The notes below the pieces were generated by a model. The model ran no database searches, was not told the origin of the DNA, and was given only the letters and a program-made list of their open reading frames with translations. Below, piece by piece: positions 32,960-44,921 of a stretch of DNA of 64,000 nucleotides. This DNA comes from Pyropia haitanensis (lineage: Eukaryota; Rhodophyta; Bangiophyceae; Bangiales; Bangiaceae): the NCBI GenBank assembly GCA_008729055.1, contig SDUX01000002.1:2755874-2819873 (forward strand), read 5' to 3'. A program made the position numbers and the translations under genes. Within the stretch, counting starts at the first letter, position 1. Each line of letters begins with the position of its first letter.

Positions 32960-33831
32960 ACAGCGCAAGAGAGCGCCCCCAGTCTGTTTCATGGTCTTGA
33001 GTTTCGCAGTACAGGTGTGGGTATCGAGTGCATGAGAGCACCACCGTAGAAAGAGAGCTCTTCCTGAGTAATTTGAGCACGTTGACCAACCATTGAGCCA
33101 GGTCTCCGGTGCTCATGCTCGAATACCCCGCTCTGTGTGCACATGTACGAGGACAGAACTCACACGTTACACGCCGCTACAACTTGTATCAGCAAGTGAA
33201 GCGTACTCTTACCAAAGTGCTTTCATGGGGCTAAAACATTGGCGATGAGCACGTGTACGTGCTCAGAAAGTGTTGCAAACAATGGGAAGTGGGTCATGCG
33301 GCCCCCCAAAGTGTGCACTCTGGACCGGTAGCCTTGACAGACCGTCCAACGCCCAACAGTGCTCTTATGAAAAAGCTACACCTGTCAGACCAGTACAGTG
33401 TAGCAAGTTACCTCCACAGGAGTTGTCACTCCCACCGGCGCTCTGGACGCATCCAGCTGCGCAGCAGAGCCCAGCACCCCATCGGCAGTCAGTCAGTCTC
33501 CCATGTGTGGACTCCCGAGTGGTTTCTTTGCGCTTTTACGTCACCATAGCAACTATGAACACTGGCCCTCAGCGCACACTGAAAAATATGGACCCATATG
33601 GCAAACAATTGCTCGGAGGGGGCAATCATTGCGCTTGACCCACCCAATCTCTCGCCGTTTCTGGAGGCTGAGCGGGTGCACGACGCTGGATGTGTGCTCC
33701 AGTAGCTTCCACGTGCTCATATTACTCTGGGAGATGACTCCCTTTCCACGGTGGAGCTCTCATGCACTTCGTACCCACGCCCGTACTGGGCAACTGACGA
33801 CGATGAACCAGGGGGCACTCTCTTGCGCTGT
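32960..33831. mobile_element. Non-autonomous TIR element with CAT target duplication (872 bp)
   Basis: The termini are acagcgcaagagagcgcccc at 32960 and its inverse ending at 33831. Inverted similarity of roughly 80% extends about 125 bp inward on both sides (for example gtgcatgagagc and gagtaat...gagcacgt). The element is flanked by the trinucleotide CAT at 32957-32959 and 33832-33834. The interior has no coding frame with recognisable features. This is a MITE-like derivative whose transposase source is not in the window. Confidence 0.8.
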
Positions 33832-34196
33832 CATGGCGGAAGTGCTCGGCCGAGTCGCCCCCTACCCCTCGCGCGCCATACCCTCTTCCCCTCCCTTCCC
33901 CTCCCCCCGTTCCTTCCACTTGGTGTGGGTGTCTTCTTTCTCTAGTAGGCGTGGGTGGCCATCGACTCGCTCATAGGTCTACCTCTGCCAGACAACTCTC
34001 TTCCGTCAGTAGGAAGCGGTACAATGTCAAGCAGTGTCTATGGTATGGTCAAGACTATTCTTGGTCCCCGTTCCGCCTGCTGCGCACGGCTGGCCACTGG
34101 GGTTTCCCGGGCTCCCACACGACCGGCAACGTGAATGCTCAGTCGGCACGCAGTGGTGCTCAAATCGGAAAGGCCCCCACCCACACCCGTCTGAGC
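33832..34196 (+). repeat. 365-bp dispersed repeat, copy B
   Basis: Partner of 22607-22969 (about 90% identical, direct orientation). It begins immediately at the right-hand end of the 872-bp TIR element, its first three bases being the CAT duplication. Sequences before and after the pair are unrelated, except that gcgctgt occurs shortly before both copies. Confidence 0.8.
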
Positions 34197-35284
34197 TGGG
34201 AACACGGGGTGGCCGCCGCCCCAAGGGACGTGACCCCACATTGCGCGGGCGTCGGTCTGATGGAAAGCGCGGCGGCGTGCCGTCGACGTCGCCGGGCGGT
34301 TGTCCTCCCGCCGGATGGAGACGGAGGGGGGGGTTTGCCGCGGGTTGTCACCACCACAAGAGCATTGCGTCGCTCTGGGACGTACCTCGCACCGCCCGGA
34401 CCGACACGGGCGGCCGCACTCCGTTGCGTTGCGGCAAGCACCGCGGGCGGCGGTTCCCCGCCCGCGGCTCCACGCCCCGCGCGCGCGCGTCGGCGACCGC
34501 TCCGCAGCGGCGGCCGCGACGCCAGCCGCTGGAGGTGCATGCCAAGGACGGGTTGGGCGCGGACGAACAGCGCCGCTGGACTCGCCTCTGGACCGTCGCT
34601 GTCCGTCTTGGTGGTGACGCGCGCTCGCCTGGCTGGTTCATCTCTTGTTGGTTCCGTTCCGCCACGGACACCGGAAACGCGGCGGACGGGCACTCCCCGC
34701 GCTGCTCGCGTCGGCCGCGGCGCCATGATCGTTGGGGAGTCGCCCGTCCGGCCCGCCGGGCGGCCGGCCGTTGACGGGACGCCGCCCACCCCCGCCGGCG
34801 CTTCCCGCCAGCTCTGTCAGTGGCTTGGCGCCCACGTGGCACGACAGCAGCCGCTCTGGGGTGTCCCGCTGCCCAATCCCACGCGCGCGGAGCCCACCCC
34901 GCACGCCCAAACAGATATCCCGCCAGACGTCGGCCCCCGCCGGCCGCCATAGATCGTGTGCACGGCCCTTCCACGGTGGGCCAATGGCCTTTCCCCCCCA
35001 GCCCACCCACGCCTCCCGTCGTCTGTCGGCGGCCGCGTCCCGCCGCCGCCGCCGCCGGCCGGCGCGCCCAGCCGTCGCGGGCGGGCGGCCGCTCTCGTGG
35101 CCGCTGCTGGCCAGCGCGGGAGGGGTCCCCACACGCCTCCATCCCGGATCGGGCGCGGTGTGACGGGAGCAGAAAGAAGAGTAACGGCCACTGCCGACGC
35201 TGGCAGCCGCCGCCGGGGGGGGCGGCGGGAACCCGCCGCCGCCAGCGTCCCGCTCCCCACCGCAACGGCCGTGCCCGCCCTCCG

Positions 35285-35321
<37 letters not shown>

Positions 35322-36779
35322 TGCCGCCGCCACCGCCGCGGCCCGCCACCCCCACCCCCACCCCGCTCGCACTCCCCGCCCTCCCGCTCGCGCGAGGGAG
35401 GGAGGGTCGGCTCCGCCACGGCGGGGCGGCGGCGGCGGCGGCGGCGGCGGGCGGTCCGTGTCTCCCCCCCCCCCCCCTCTGGCGTGGCGCCGGCCTCGCT
35501 GCCCGCCCCCGCCCTCCCCCGGCTCGTCCCGGTCCCGTTGGCCAGCGCGCGCCATCGGCCGGCGTGTCGCCGTCGCCGCGCGCTCCCCCGCCCGTGGCGA
35601 GCCTCGCCGACGCACCGCCCCGCCGCGCACTGGCGGTGGCGCACGCGGCTGGCGTGGGCCGCCCTCGGAGATTGGCCGGCGCTTTTGTTCTCGGCCGGCC
35701 GCGGGCGGCACGCCCGCCGCGGCGGCTGTGTGTCCTTTGTTGGCGCGGTAGCGACGCGCGCGGGCGGCGGCTTGCCGGCCGGCTGCACTGCCGGCCGCGG
35801 CCGTGGGCGGCACGGCGGGGGGTGACCGCGGCGGCCGCGGCCGCCCCGCGGCGGCCGTCGCCGACCGCGGCGTAACGGGCTGGCGGGCGGCCAAACGGGC
35901 GACGGCGGCCGCGGCGCGCGCGGGGCGGGCCGGCCGCGTCCCGCCCACGCGGTGCTCCCCTCTGGCCGTTGCGCTGTGCTACCCACGGCCGTCGTGACGG
36001 GGAGCGCCCAACCACGCCACCCCCCCACTCCCTTCCCTCTCCCCCCACCCGACTAGGCCCCCCCACCCATGCCAACACGCCCATACCTCCCCCCCCCCCC
36101 ACCGTCGGCGACGCGGTGCGGCGGGCGCCCACGCGCGCGCGCGGCCGCGGCGCGCCGCGGCGGCGGTGGAGGGCGGCGGGGGGGGGCCGGCCGGGACGCG
36201 CGCGCGCGGCACGGGCGCGGCGGCGACGGACGGCGGCGGCGGCCACGGTGGCCGCGGCGGTGACGTCGTGGGCGGGCGAGCGGGCGGGCGGACGGGCGGG
36301 CGGGCGGGCGGGCGGGCGGGCGGGCGTTTGGGTGCAAGGTCATGCCGCACCGCCCTGACGGCGAGCAGTATGGGCGGCCTTCGGGGGCGGTGGGTGGGGT
36401 GCGTTATCTTGGGCGCGGCGTCCGTACCACCGCCGTGTGCTGCGGGGGGGCCGCGGCGGCGGGTCCTCTTTGGTGTGGCCGCCGTGCCGCCGCGGTTGGT
36501 ATCGCCGGGCCGCCGTGGTGCCGCGGCCCGCCGCCGCCCCTCCCCTCTCGCTTCTCCGCTTACGGTCCTCCTCGCGTCCCTATCTCTTCCATCCATTCCT
36601 CATCCACTTCTCTCGACCACCCCCACCAACAACAACGTGACCCGTAGACGACGTGCGTACGACGAGGAGGGGGCCAAGCGCGGCCGTCCTGACGACCGGG
36701 AGGCCGTCCCCCCCCCCTCCCTCTCCCAACTCCTTCCCCATCGGCTGCCACCCTCCCGACGACCCCCCCGGCGTGCACC
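34197..36779. other. GC-rich intergenic region, no gene recognised
   Basis: Only low-complexity frames. Notable are a CCG tract at 35285-35345, a GGC tract near 35425-35450, and a tetranucleotide (GGGC)n array at about 36268-36331 with potential to form G-quadruplexes. The final 240 bp (36540-36779) are pyrimidine-rich and end in caccATG, the likely 5' UTR of the glycosyltransferase. Confidence 0.5.
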
Positions 36780-39700
36780 ATGTCTGCGGTTGATGACACC
36801 CCCCAATTTATCCCCGGCGACGGCGCCGCGTACGCGGTCGTGTGGTGGACCATCACGGTAGCGCAGTACGCCACGTGCGCGGTGTTCCTCCTCTTCCTCG
36901 CCCACAAGCTGCTCATGCTGGCCGTCTACCCGTTTGTCACGTGGTCCGACCCGGTGCCGGGGCGGCTGCCGCGGGAGCGCCCGTTTGTGACCGTCCAGCT
37001 GCCGTGCTACAACGAGGCCGCCGTCATCCGGCGGGTGATTGACGCGGCGTGCAGCATGCACTGGCCGCGGGACCGGTACGAGGTGCACGTGCTGGATGAC
37101 TCGAATGACCAGACGGTACGTTGTGTGGGTGGCGCGTGAAGGGGGGGGTCCAAGGGAGATCGCAGCGGTGGTGGGGAGCGGTGTGGGAGAGCGTCGGGCG
37201 GTGGGGTCAAGAGTGGTGCGATGAGGAGGCGGCGCAGTGGCGGGGTCACCCTTGACGAGTTGGAGGGGCCGCGCGTCGGTGCTGGATGGCTGGCCTGACG
37301 GTGCCAGAGTCGGAGATGGTGACGTGCCGATAGACGGCCACGACTGGGGCGCGCATGGATGGGGGTCGAGGGGGCGGCGGGTCTGGGATGCGCGAGCGGA
37401 GGCACACCCAGAGAATGGTTGCGCGCGTTCGCCCGCCCTGGGGCCACGCCGACGGCGGCCGACTGACACGATACCACCGCTGCTGTGTTCCCCCCCCTCC
37501 CCTTTATGATGTGCCTGCTTCTGTTTTGGATGGTTGTGTGCGTGTCCCGCATCTTGTCCCCCCCTTTTTGCGTCTTGCAGACGGCCATTGCCGAGGACGC
37601 CGCGGCGTTTTGGCGTGCCGCCGGCACCGAATGCCGCGTCATCCGCCGCCCCGTCCGGACCGGCTACAAGGCCGGCGCGCTGCAGTGGGATATCGACCAG
37701 GAGGTGCACCCCGACTCGCGCTTCTTCCCCGTCTTTGACGCGGATTTCGCGCCCGCGCCCGGCTGGCTCGAGGCGGCCATGCCCTACTTTTTTGACGACC
37801 GCGGCGCGGACCTGCCGGCCGTGAGCATGGTGCAAGGCCGCTGGGCGCACCTCAACGCGGACGCCAACCTGCTGACGCGGCTGCAGGAGGTGATCCTCAA
37901 CGGGCACTTTTGGATTGAGCAGGTGTTTCGTTCCCGCACCGGCCGGCCATGGAACTTTAACGGCACCGCGGGGGTGTGGCGGCGCGCGGCGATCGCGGCG
38001 GTGGGCGGGTGGGAACACGACACGATCGTGGAGGATAGCGACCTGTCCATCAAGTGTTACGATGCGGGCTACCGCGGCGTGTACGTGCGCGACCTGTCGG
38101 CGCCGTCCGAGCTGCCCGTCGCGATCGCCGACTACCGCTCGCAGCAGACGCGGTGGATCAAGGGCTTTGGCCAGCTCTTTGCGAAAAAGGCGCGCGCCGC
38201 GCTGACGTCGCCCCACACGGGCGTCGTGGCCAAGACCGAGTTCCTCTTCCACACCCTCCCCAGCGTCTGCTACGCCGCGACGGTGGTCTTCCAGCTCTAC
38301 TTTCCGCTCGCCGTCTTTGTCGACGTCCCGTTTTCGTGGGCGTGGCTGGGCGTCAACGTTGGCGGCCTGGCCATCTTTTGGGCGTTTTACGCGTTTACGC
38401 TGGTGCGGAGCTTTGGGCTCGTCCGCGGCCTCGCGGCGCAGTGGCGCATCCCGGGCGTGATGGTGCTATGCTGGGGGATGGCGCCGCTCCTCGCGTGGGC
38501 GTTTGTGCAGGGGCTCTTTTCGCACGACGCGACGTTTACGCGGACGCCCAAGCGGGCGGCGACGGTGGGGGGGGGGGGGGGGTCCGCCTCCGCCTCTGCG
38601 TCCGCCTCCGTCTCCGCGTCGGCGCCGACGGTGCCGTCGGGGGGGCGCCCGTCGACGGCGGGCAGCACGCCAGCGTCGACGCCGCGGTCCGCGCCTGGGT
38701 CGGGGGGGGCGGGGGGGGGGGGGGGCGGTCGGCCGTCGAGTGCCATCCCAGTATCACCACCGCCGCCGGTGCGGCGGCGGGGGTCGGGCCGCCTGCCGTG
38801 GCGGTCGGGCGTCGCCGCGGCGCCGCTACGTTCTCCAATCTTTGATGGCCGCGGCACCGACGGGCTGGCGGCGCCGCCGATGGTGCCGGCCGCGGCGTGC
38901 ACCGCGTCGCCCCCCACCCCCTGCGGCGGCAGCAGCACCGACACGGCCGGCAGCAGCGACACGGACCGCACCGGCGGCAGCGGCGGCAGCCGCACCGCCT
39001 CTACCGCTGACGACACATCCGCCGCCGCGTCTGCCGCGGCGGCTGCCGCCCGCACGGCGGCGGCGGCGGGCACCTCGTACTGGACGGTGTCGCTGTCGCC
39101 GCTCCCCCTCGTAGAGGCCACCATGGCCGGCTGGTCCGCCTTTGCCGCCGTCGCGGCGGTCTTTGCGCTCGCCTCGGCGCCGGTGGGGGACGGCTGGAAT
39201 ACGGGCGTGCTGTGGCTGGTCGCGGTTGTCGTGTTTTGTACGGGCAGTGCGGTGGGGTTGGGCTGGAACGCGGCGGGCGCGCTGGGGGGGATGGGCCGGG
39301 GGGTGGTGGCGGATGTGGCCGCCGCGGGCGCGCGGCGGCGGTCGCGGCGGCCTGCCGCGCGGGCGGCGGGGGGGGGGGGGGGGAGGGCGACGGCGCTGGC
39401 GACGAGGATGGCGAGGACGGGGGCGGGCTGGGGCGGGGCTCGCGGTCCGAGCGGGACGTCCCGTCCCTGAGCGAGTCGGTCCACGATTCGGGCGGGGCGG
39501 CGGCGGCGGCGGCGGCGGACGCGGCGGCCGTGGCGGCGTCACGGTCACGGGCGTCGGCGGCGGCGGCGGTGGCGGTCGCGGCGCTCGCGGCGGTCCCCCC
39601 CCCCCACCGCGACAGGCGCCCCCCCACCGCCTACTGGCCACCACAGCTGCCGCCGGCCGCCGTCGCCGGCGCCACCGCGGAGCCGACCAGCCCGTTGTCG

Positions 39701-39946
39701 GCGGGCCCCCTCCCGCCAGGCCGCGGCGGCGTGACGGGCTACGTCGACCGCCTCGGGCCGCCCCCCCCCGAGCGCCCCCCGCCCGGCCGGCTGGTGCCGT
39801 CGCTCGTCGTCGAGCCGCCACCCTGGACCCCGCCGTCGGCGGCGGCGTGGACGCCGTCGACGCCATCGACGCCGCCGCCGCCGCCGCCGCTGCCGCCGCT
39901 GGCGCTGCCGGCGGCACCCCAAGCGGCGGCGGCGGCAGCGGCGGCA

Positions 39947-39987
<41 letters not shown>

Positions 39988-40180
39988 AGACGAGGAGGCG
40001 CTGCTGGGCGTCCTCGGCGCGGCGTTTGGGCACCCGCCGCCGCCGCCGCCGCCGGTGGGGGTGGCGCCGTCGGCGGCGGCGGCGGCGCCGCCGCCCGCGG
40101 CGGTGGCGGTGCGGCAGCGGCCGCTGGGGGGGGTGCCGCTGGTGGTGGAAGAGGCTGTTTGGGGGGGGTGGCCGTCCTAG
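36780..40180 (+). CDS. Membrane GT2 glycosyltransferase (CslA/BcsA-like processive glycan synthase), 1 intron
   Basis: Exon 1 is 36780-37115 and exon 2 begins at 37581; the intron has donor gtacgt and acceptor tgcag, phase 0. One N-terminal membrane helix (about 20-50) precedes the catalytic domain: UDP-site D106-D107 (LDDSND), D165-x-D167 (FDADF), E263-D264 (VEDSDL) and the processivity motif Q300-QTR-W304. Three helices follow (about 338-360, 363-387, 402-424), then a roughly 150-residue Ser/Gly/Pro-rich insert, then two more helices (WSAFAAVAAVFALA and VLWLVAVVVFCTG). The frame used to there stops at 39470. A G run at about 39368-39383 allows a change to a frame with an acidic, then Pro/Ala-rich tail ending at 40180. 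It probably makes a beta-glycan such as mannan or glucan in the Golgi or plasma membrane; the product is inferred only. Confidence 0.88.
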
Positions 40181-40690
40181 GGGGTGGCCAGCGGCGGGCG
40201 TGCGGCGGGTGGCGGCCCGCGGTGTATTTTTTGGGGGGGGGCGGCGAGGGGGCGGGGGCGCGGAGGGGGTGGAGGGGGTGGTGGGGGTGGTGGGTGTGGG
40301 GGTGATGGGGGGGGTGGTGAGGCTGAGGGTGAGGGTGGGAGGGGGGATGGGCGGGGTGGCCGCGGGGGGGGCGGCGGTGGGGAGGACGGCAAGGGAATGG
40401 GGGGGTGGGTAGGGCGACAGGCGGCGCGTGACTGGCGCTGGGCGGAGCGGAGAGGAAAGGACGCGGGACGCGACGGAGGGGGCGGGCGGATCACACACAC
40501 ATCAACAACGGTCGAGCGTTTTTAAAGTCGCAGTCATCGCCCTCGCGACAGAGGCGAGATCCTCGCGGACGGCGCGCCCCGCCCGCGGCGACATCCTCCG
40601 CCCCCACCAACCCCCCGCCGCCGTCGAGCCGTCGCGCGCGCCCCCCCCCCCCGCCCCCCCCCCCCCCCCCGGTGACAGTCGCACGCCGCG
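40181..40690. promoter_or_regulatory. Intergenic region between GT2 and SET genes
   Basis: 510 bp. The first half is G/T-rich with g-runs; the second half includes a mixed-composition stretch (40490-40560) and then C runs. It should contain the GT2 3' UTR and the SET-gene promoter. No specific element is identified. Confidence 0.35.
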
Positions 40691-40746
40691 ATGGGCGGCG
40701 CCCCCCCCCCCCCCCCCCCCCCCCGCCACCCCACCCGCGGCGGCGG

Positions 40747-40777
<31 letters not shown>

Positions 40778-41011
40778 CCGCACCCGCCGCTTCCTCGCCT
40801 GGGCCGCCCGCCGCGGCGTGTGCGTCGCTGGCGCGGCGGTGGCGGCGGGCGTCGTGCCGGGCGGGCGGGGGCTGGTCGCGACGGCGGAGCTGCCAGCGGG
40901 GCACGTCCTCTTTCGGGTGCCACCGTACGTGTGGTGGGGCGGAAGGGGGGGGGGGGGGGAGGGGGGGGACCCGCCGGACTCTGGCCGTCGGCCGCGGCAG
41001 CGGCGGCGGCA

Positions 41012-41052
<41 letters not shown>

Positions 41053-43339
41053 CGCGCGGTGGCGCCGCTGCGTGTCGCACGCCGCTTGCTGGCCGCGCCG
41101 GTCGGCCGCGACGGCGCCAGTGACGGCGTGCGCCCGTTGACTCACCACCTCCGATTGCCTGCGTTGCTGTTTTTCTGTTTCTTTTTTTTCTTTTCTTGGT
41201 TTGGGTAACTCACCGGCCTGCCCTTCCCCCCCCCCTCGCCCCTGCCCCCCCCCACCCCACCTTTCCCCCCCACAGTGATGCCACCCTCTCCCCCGCCACA
41301 TCCCCGGCAGGCGCCGCCGCCGCCGCCGCGGCGGGCGTCACGGGCGTGCCGGCGCTCGCCGTGACGCTCGTCGTTGAGGCCGCCCGCGGCGGCGCCTCCC
41401 CGTGGGCCCCCTACCTCGGTACGCGCCGCCGGCCGACCGTGGCGCGTGTCGAGCCCGCCGGCGATCCGCCGTCGCTGCCGCTGGGCGGATGGCGACGGCG
41501 GCGGCCAGCGGGGGGTGCGGCTGCGTGGCCGTCTGGACGAGCGACCGCCGCCGCCGCCGTGGGTCTCCCCGCCGCGTGCGGTGGGTGCGCGGGGAGGGGG
41601 GGGGGGACCGCCGGCGGGCGTGCCGCCCGCCCACCCGCCGGGGCCTGCGGCCATGACTGACGCGCCGCTTTGTCACGTGCCGCGGCCCACCCCCCACCCC
41701 CCCCCTTGGTGTCTCGGCTGGGCCGTTCCCCCCCGTCCCGCACGCAGACATGTTACCCCAAGGCGAGGAGCTCGGTCACCTCCCCCTGCTGTGGCCACCC
41801 GACCTGCACGCCCGCGCCGGAGGGGTGCTGGCGCCCGCCGCCCGCCGCCGTGCCGCCCTCACCCGCCTCTACAACGACCGCGTCGGGAGCGCCCTGGCCG
41901 CCGCCGTCGCGGCGGCCGCCGCCGAGGCCGCCGCCGCCCCCACCGCCGCTCCCGCTCCGCACGCCGCCGCCGCGCCGGGCGGCGCGGCCGCGCCCGGCCT
42001 CGCCGCGGGCGGCCTCGACGCGTTCCTCCAAGCCGCCGCCCTTGTTGGCTGCAACGCGTTTGACGTGGACGCCCCGCCGGGGGGGGAGGGCGAGGGGGGG
42101 GGGGGGAGGGCGAGGGGGGGGGGGGGAGGGCGAGGGCTGGGGGGGGGGGGTCGCCATGATCCCGGTCGCGGACCTGCTGAATCACCGGACGGGGTGGAAC
42201 AACACGCGGCTGTACTATGAGGCGGGTACGTGCTGGGGGAGGGGCGGGAGGGGGGGGGGGGGGGTGGGGGGGAGGGCGCGTTGGCGTCGCCGCGGCGGTG
42301 ACGGTGGCAGCCGCGGTCGGGTCCCCGCGGCGGTGGCGTCGGCGGTGGCTCGTCCACCTCGGCCACCCACCCCCCTGTCGTCACCCCCGTGCCGGCGGGT
42401 GGCGGCGGCCGACGCGCCGCCCGCGGCGCGGGCGGCGTCGACGGGGTGGCCGTCACGGTGGGCGCCCGCGTCGGCGGTCGCCACCCCACGGGCGGCCGCG
42501 TCACCGTGCGCCCCCTCCCGCCATTGTGCCGTGCGCGTGCGTTTGGGCCGCGGGGGGCCGGCGTGCGTGGTCGGCCGGCGGTCGCGCCCCCTGCCGCCGC
42601 GCAGCGCCGCGCCGTGGCTGCCACGCGACCGGTGGCCAGTCACTCACGCCGCCGCTTCTCTCACGAGCCGTCCGTCCCAACCGCGCCCGTCCCCGTTGGC
42701 CTCGTTGCCCCTTGTTGCCTGCCGCCTGCTTGCCCACCCTTTCCCCCCTTCGACCCCTCCAGACTCCCTCCACATGGTCACCATCACCCCCGTCGCCGCG
42801 GGCGCGCAGCTGTACAACACCTATGGCCCGACGCTGCCCAACGCCGGCCTCGCCGCGGCCTACGGCTTTACCAACCACCCCAACGCCAACCCGCCCGCGA
42901 CGCTCTCATCCGCCGAGCTCCTCTGCCGGCTGCCGCCGCCGCGGCGGCGCGCCGCCGTCGCGTGCATCCGCGCCCTCCACACCCGCGCGGCGCTGCGCGT
43001 CGCGTCGGTCGCCAACTTTGCGGTGCACCGCGGCGGCGCGTTCACGCCGGCGCTCCTCGAGGTGCTCGGCATTGTCGGCGGGCGCGCGGGCGGGCGCGCC
43101 AAGGCGCCGGCGGGTGGTGCCCGCCGCCGCCGCCTGGCCCGCCGCGGCCGCCGCCGTCGCCACGGGGGGGTCCCCCGCCAGGGGGGGGGGGGGGGCGCCG
43201 CGCCCCGCCGCCCGCCGGCGCGGCCGCGGCGGCGCGGGCGGCGGGGCTCGCCGCGCTCGCCGCGGCGGTGGCGGCCCGCCACGCCGCGGTCGGCGCGCCC
43301 GCGCCGCCGCCGCCGCCGCCGCCGCCCGCGGGCGCCGCG

Positions 43340-43371
<32 letters not shown>

Positions 43372-43567
43372 TGCTGACGACGTGCGCGACGAGGCGGCGC
43401 GCGTGTGGGCGGCGGCGGGCCGGCGGGTGGCGGCGGCGACCGCCGCCGCGGGGGCCGCCGCCGCCGCCGCCGCCGCCGCGCGGCCGGCGGCGGGCGTGGC
43501 GGGCGGGGGGAACGCGGGCGCCGCGGCGCCGCCGGGGGGGGGGATGTCGCGGCAGCGGCGCCCGTAG
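40691..43567 (+). CDS. SET-domain protein lysine methyltransferase (SETD6/Rubisco-LSMT-like), 4 exons
   Basis: Exons about 40691-40924, 41276-41418, 41748-42225 and 42763-43567. Donors are gtacgt, gtacgc and gtacgt; acceptors cacag, cgcag and tccag. Joining them restores a split-SET protein: FLAWAARRGVCVAG and GRGLVATAELPAGHVLFRVP (SET-N), LAVTLVVEAARGGASPWAPYL then DMLPQGEELGHLPLLW, the iSET-like insert, MIPVADLLNH with N-rich SAM-pocket sequence, then AGAQLYNTYGP with the catalytic Tyr, and AAYGF. A C-terminal Rubisco-LSMT-like substrate-binding region follows, ending at 43567. The frame is disturbed at a C run after the ATG (40701-40724), at G runs in exon 3 (42090-42150) and at about 43181-43195. 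It methylates lysine on a protein substrate that cannot be read from sequence. Confidence 0.82.
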
Positions 43568-44450
43568 GACCAGGCGCACAGACGGGAGGAAGGAAAGCAC
43601 AAGAGCGGGTCCCCGTGTAGGGCCGGTGTGGTAGCGGTGGCGGCGGTTTTGGAGGATGGCGAGGGCGGCCGCGGCACCTGCCGCCGGCAGGGCGTCGACG
43701 AGGGCGCCGCGCGCTGAGGTAGCGCAACCAGCCTGGCTTTGTTCCGGATAGGGCACCGCTGCAGAGTCCACTGGTGGGGCGCGGCGGCTGCTAGTTGTTT
43801 GGTACAGGGAGCCCTTCCCTGGGTGGTGGTAGCCGCGGTGGCCGCCGCCAATGGCCCAGTGGCGAGAAACCATTGCGTGTGGCCGTGCCGCCGCGGCCGA
43901 AACAGCAGCGCCCGTTGCCTGCGCGGCGTTGCCATCCCCGCGCCACGGTCAGCAACCAGCGGCCACGGCCGGGCAAGGGTCGGCAGCGGAGAATGAGCGG
44001 GGGGGGGGGTTCCGCGTCACGGCCTCGCCGCGCGGCGGCCATTGCTGCCTCCCCACCCCTCCCTCTCACCCCTCCCACAGCATCCCCACCCCGGCGGCGT
44101 GGACAGGGCGTAGCGCCAGGCGGCGGCGGGCGGCGGCGAGCCGCCGCGGCGGGCGCCACCGGCCGCCGCCGCGCATGCCGCCGCGCACGCCACCGGCGAC
44201 ATGGACCGCGGGAGCGGTTTCGCCCCTGACCCTGCAGCAGCCGCCGCCGCGCCACCCGCGCCAACACCAGGACTGGAGGGGGCCGAGGCCGACCGCCTGC
44301 CGCTTCCCCGCCGGCAGCGTCAGCCGGCAGCGCTCCATCCCCCGCCCCCCTCCTCCGTGACTGTTCCCCTCCCACGCACCTCCCACGAGCGGTGGCGCCG
44401 ACCCCCTTCTACACCCCCCTCCCCCACCCCATCGCCCCCCCCCCGGCGCA
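43568..44450. other. Convergent intergenic region between SET and F-box genes
   Basis: 883 bp with mixed composition at 43590-43990. No gene or repeat is recognised. It must include both 3' UTRs. Confidence 0.4.
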
Positions 44451-44881
44451 TCACACAAACCAAACCTGCACGTCTGGCCGCTGCCGCCGCAGCGCCGCCA
44501 CGCCCGGATCCTCCCGCGTCACGTCCCCCCCCACGAGCGTCAGCCGCCGCAGGCGACGGGCGGCGGCGAGCGCCGCGACGCCCACCCCCCCACGCCCTCC
44601 CCCCACACGCCGTCCCACACCACGTCGGCCAGCCGCGGCGAGCGGGCGGCGAGGCCGCGCGCCAGCGCCGCGGCGGCGCCCGCCGCAAACGCGCAGCGGA
44701 GGGTGAGGGCGGTCAGCGCGGGCGGGCACAGTGCCGCCGCGACGGGCGCGTCGACGCGACACGACGTGCGGACGGCAACGTCGAGGGTGGCCAGCGCGGG
44801 GAGGGACGCGACCGCCGCGGCCGCGGCGGCCGACAGGGACGACAGGCGGAGGACGAGGTGCGTGACGCCGGGGAGGCCAGG

Positions 44882-44921
<40 letters not shown>

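Noticed and set aside
33247..33264. Near-perfect palindrome gagcacgt-gt-acgtgctc
   Set aside because: A short 8-bp stem inside the 872-bp TIR element, with no accompanying feature. Too small to interpret.
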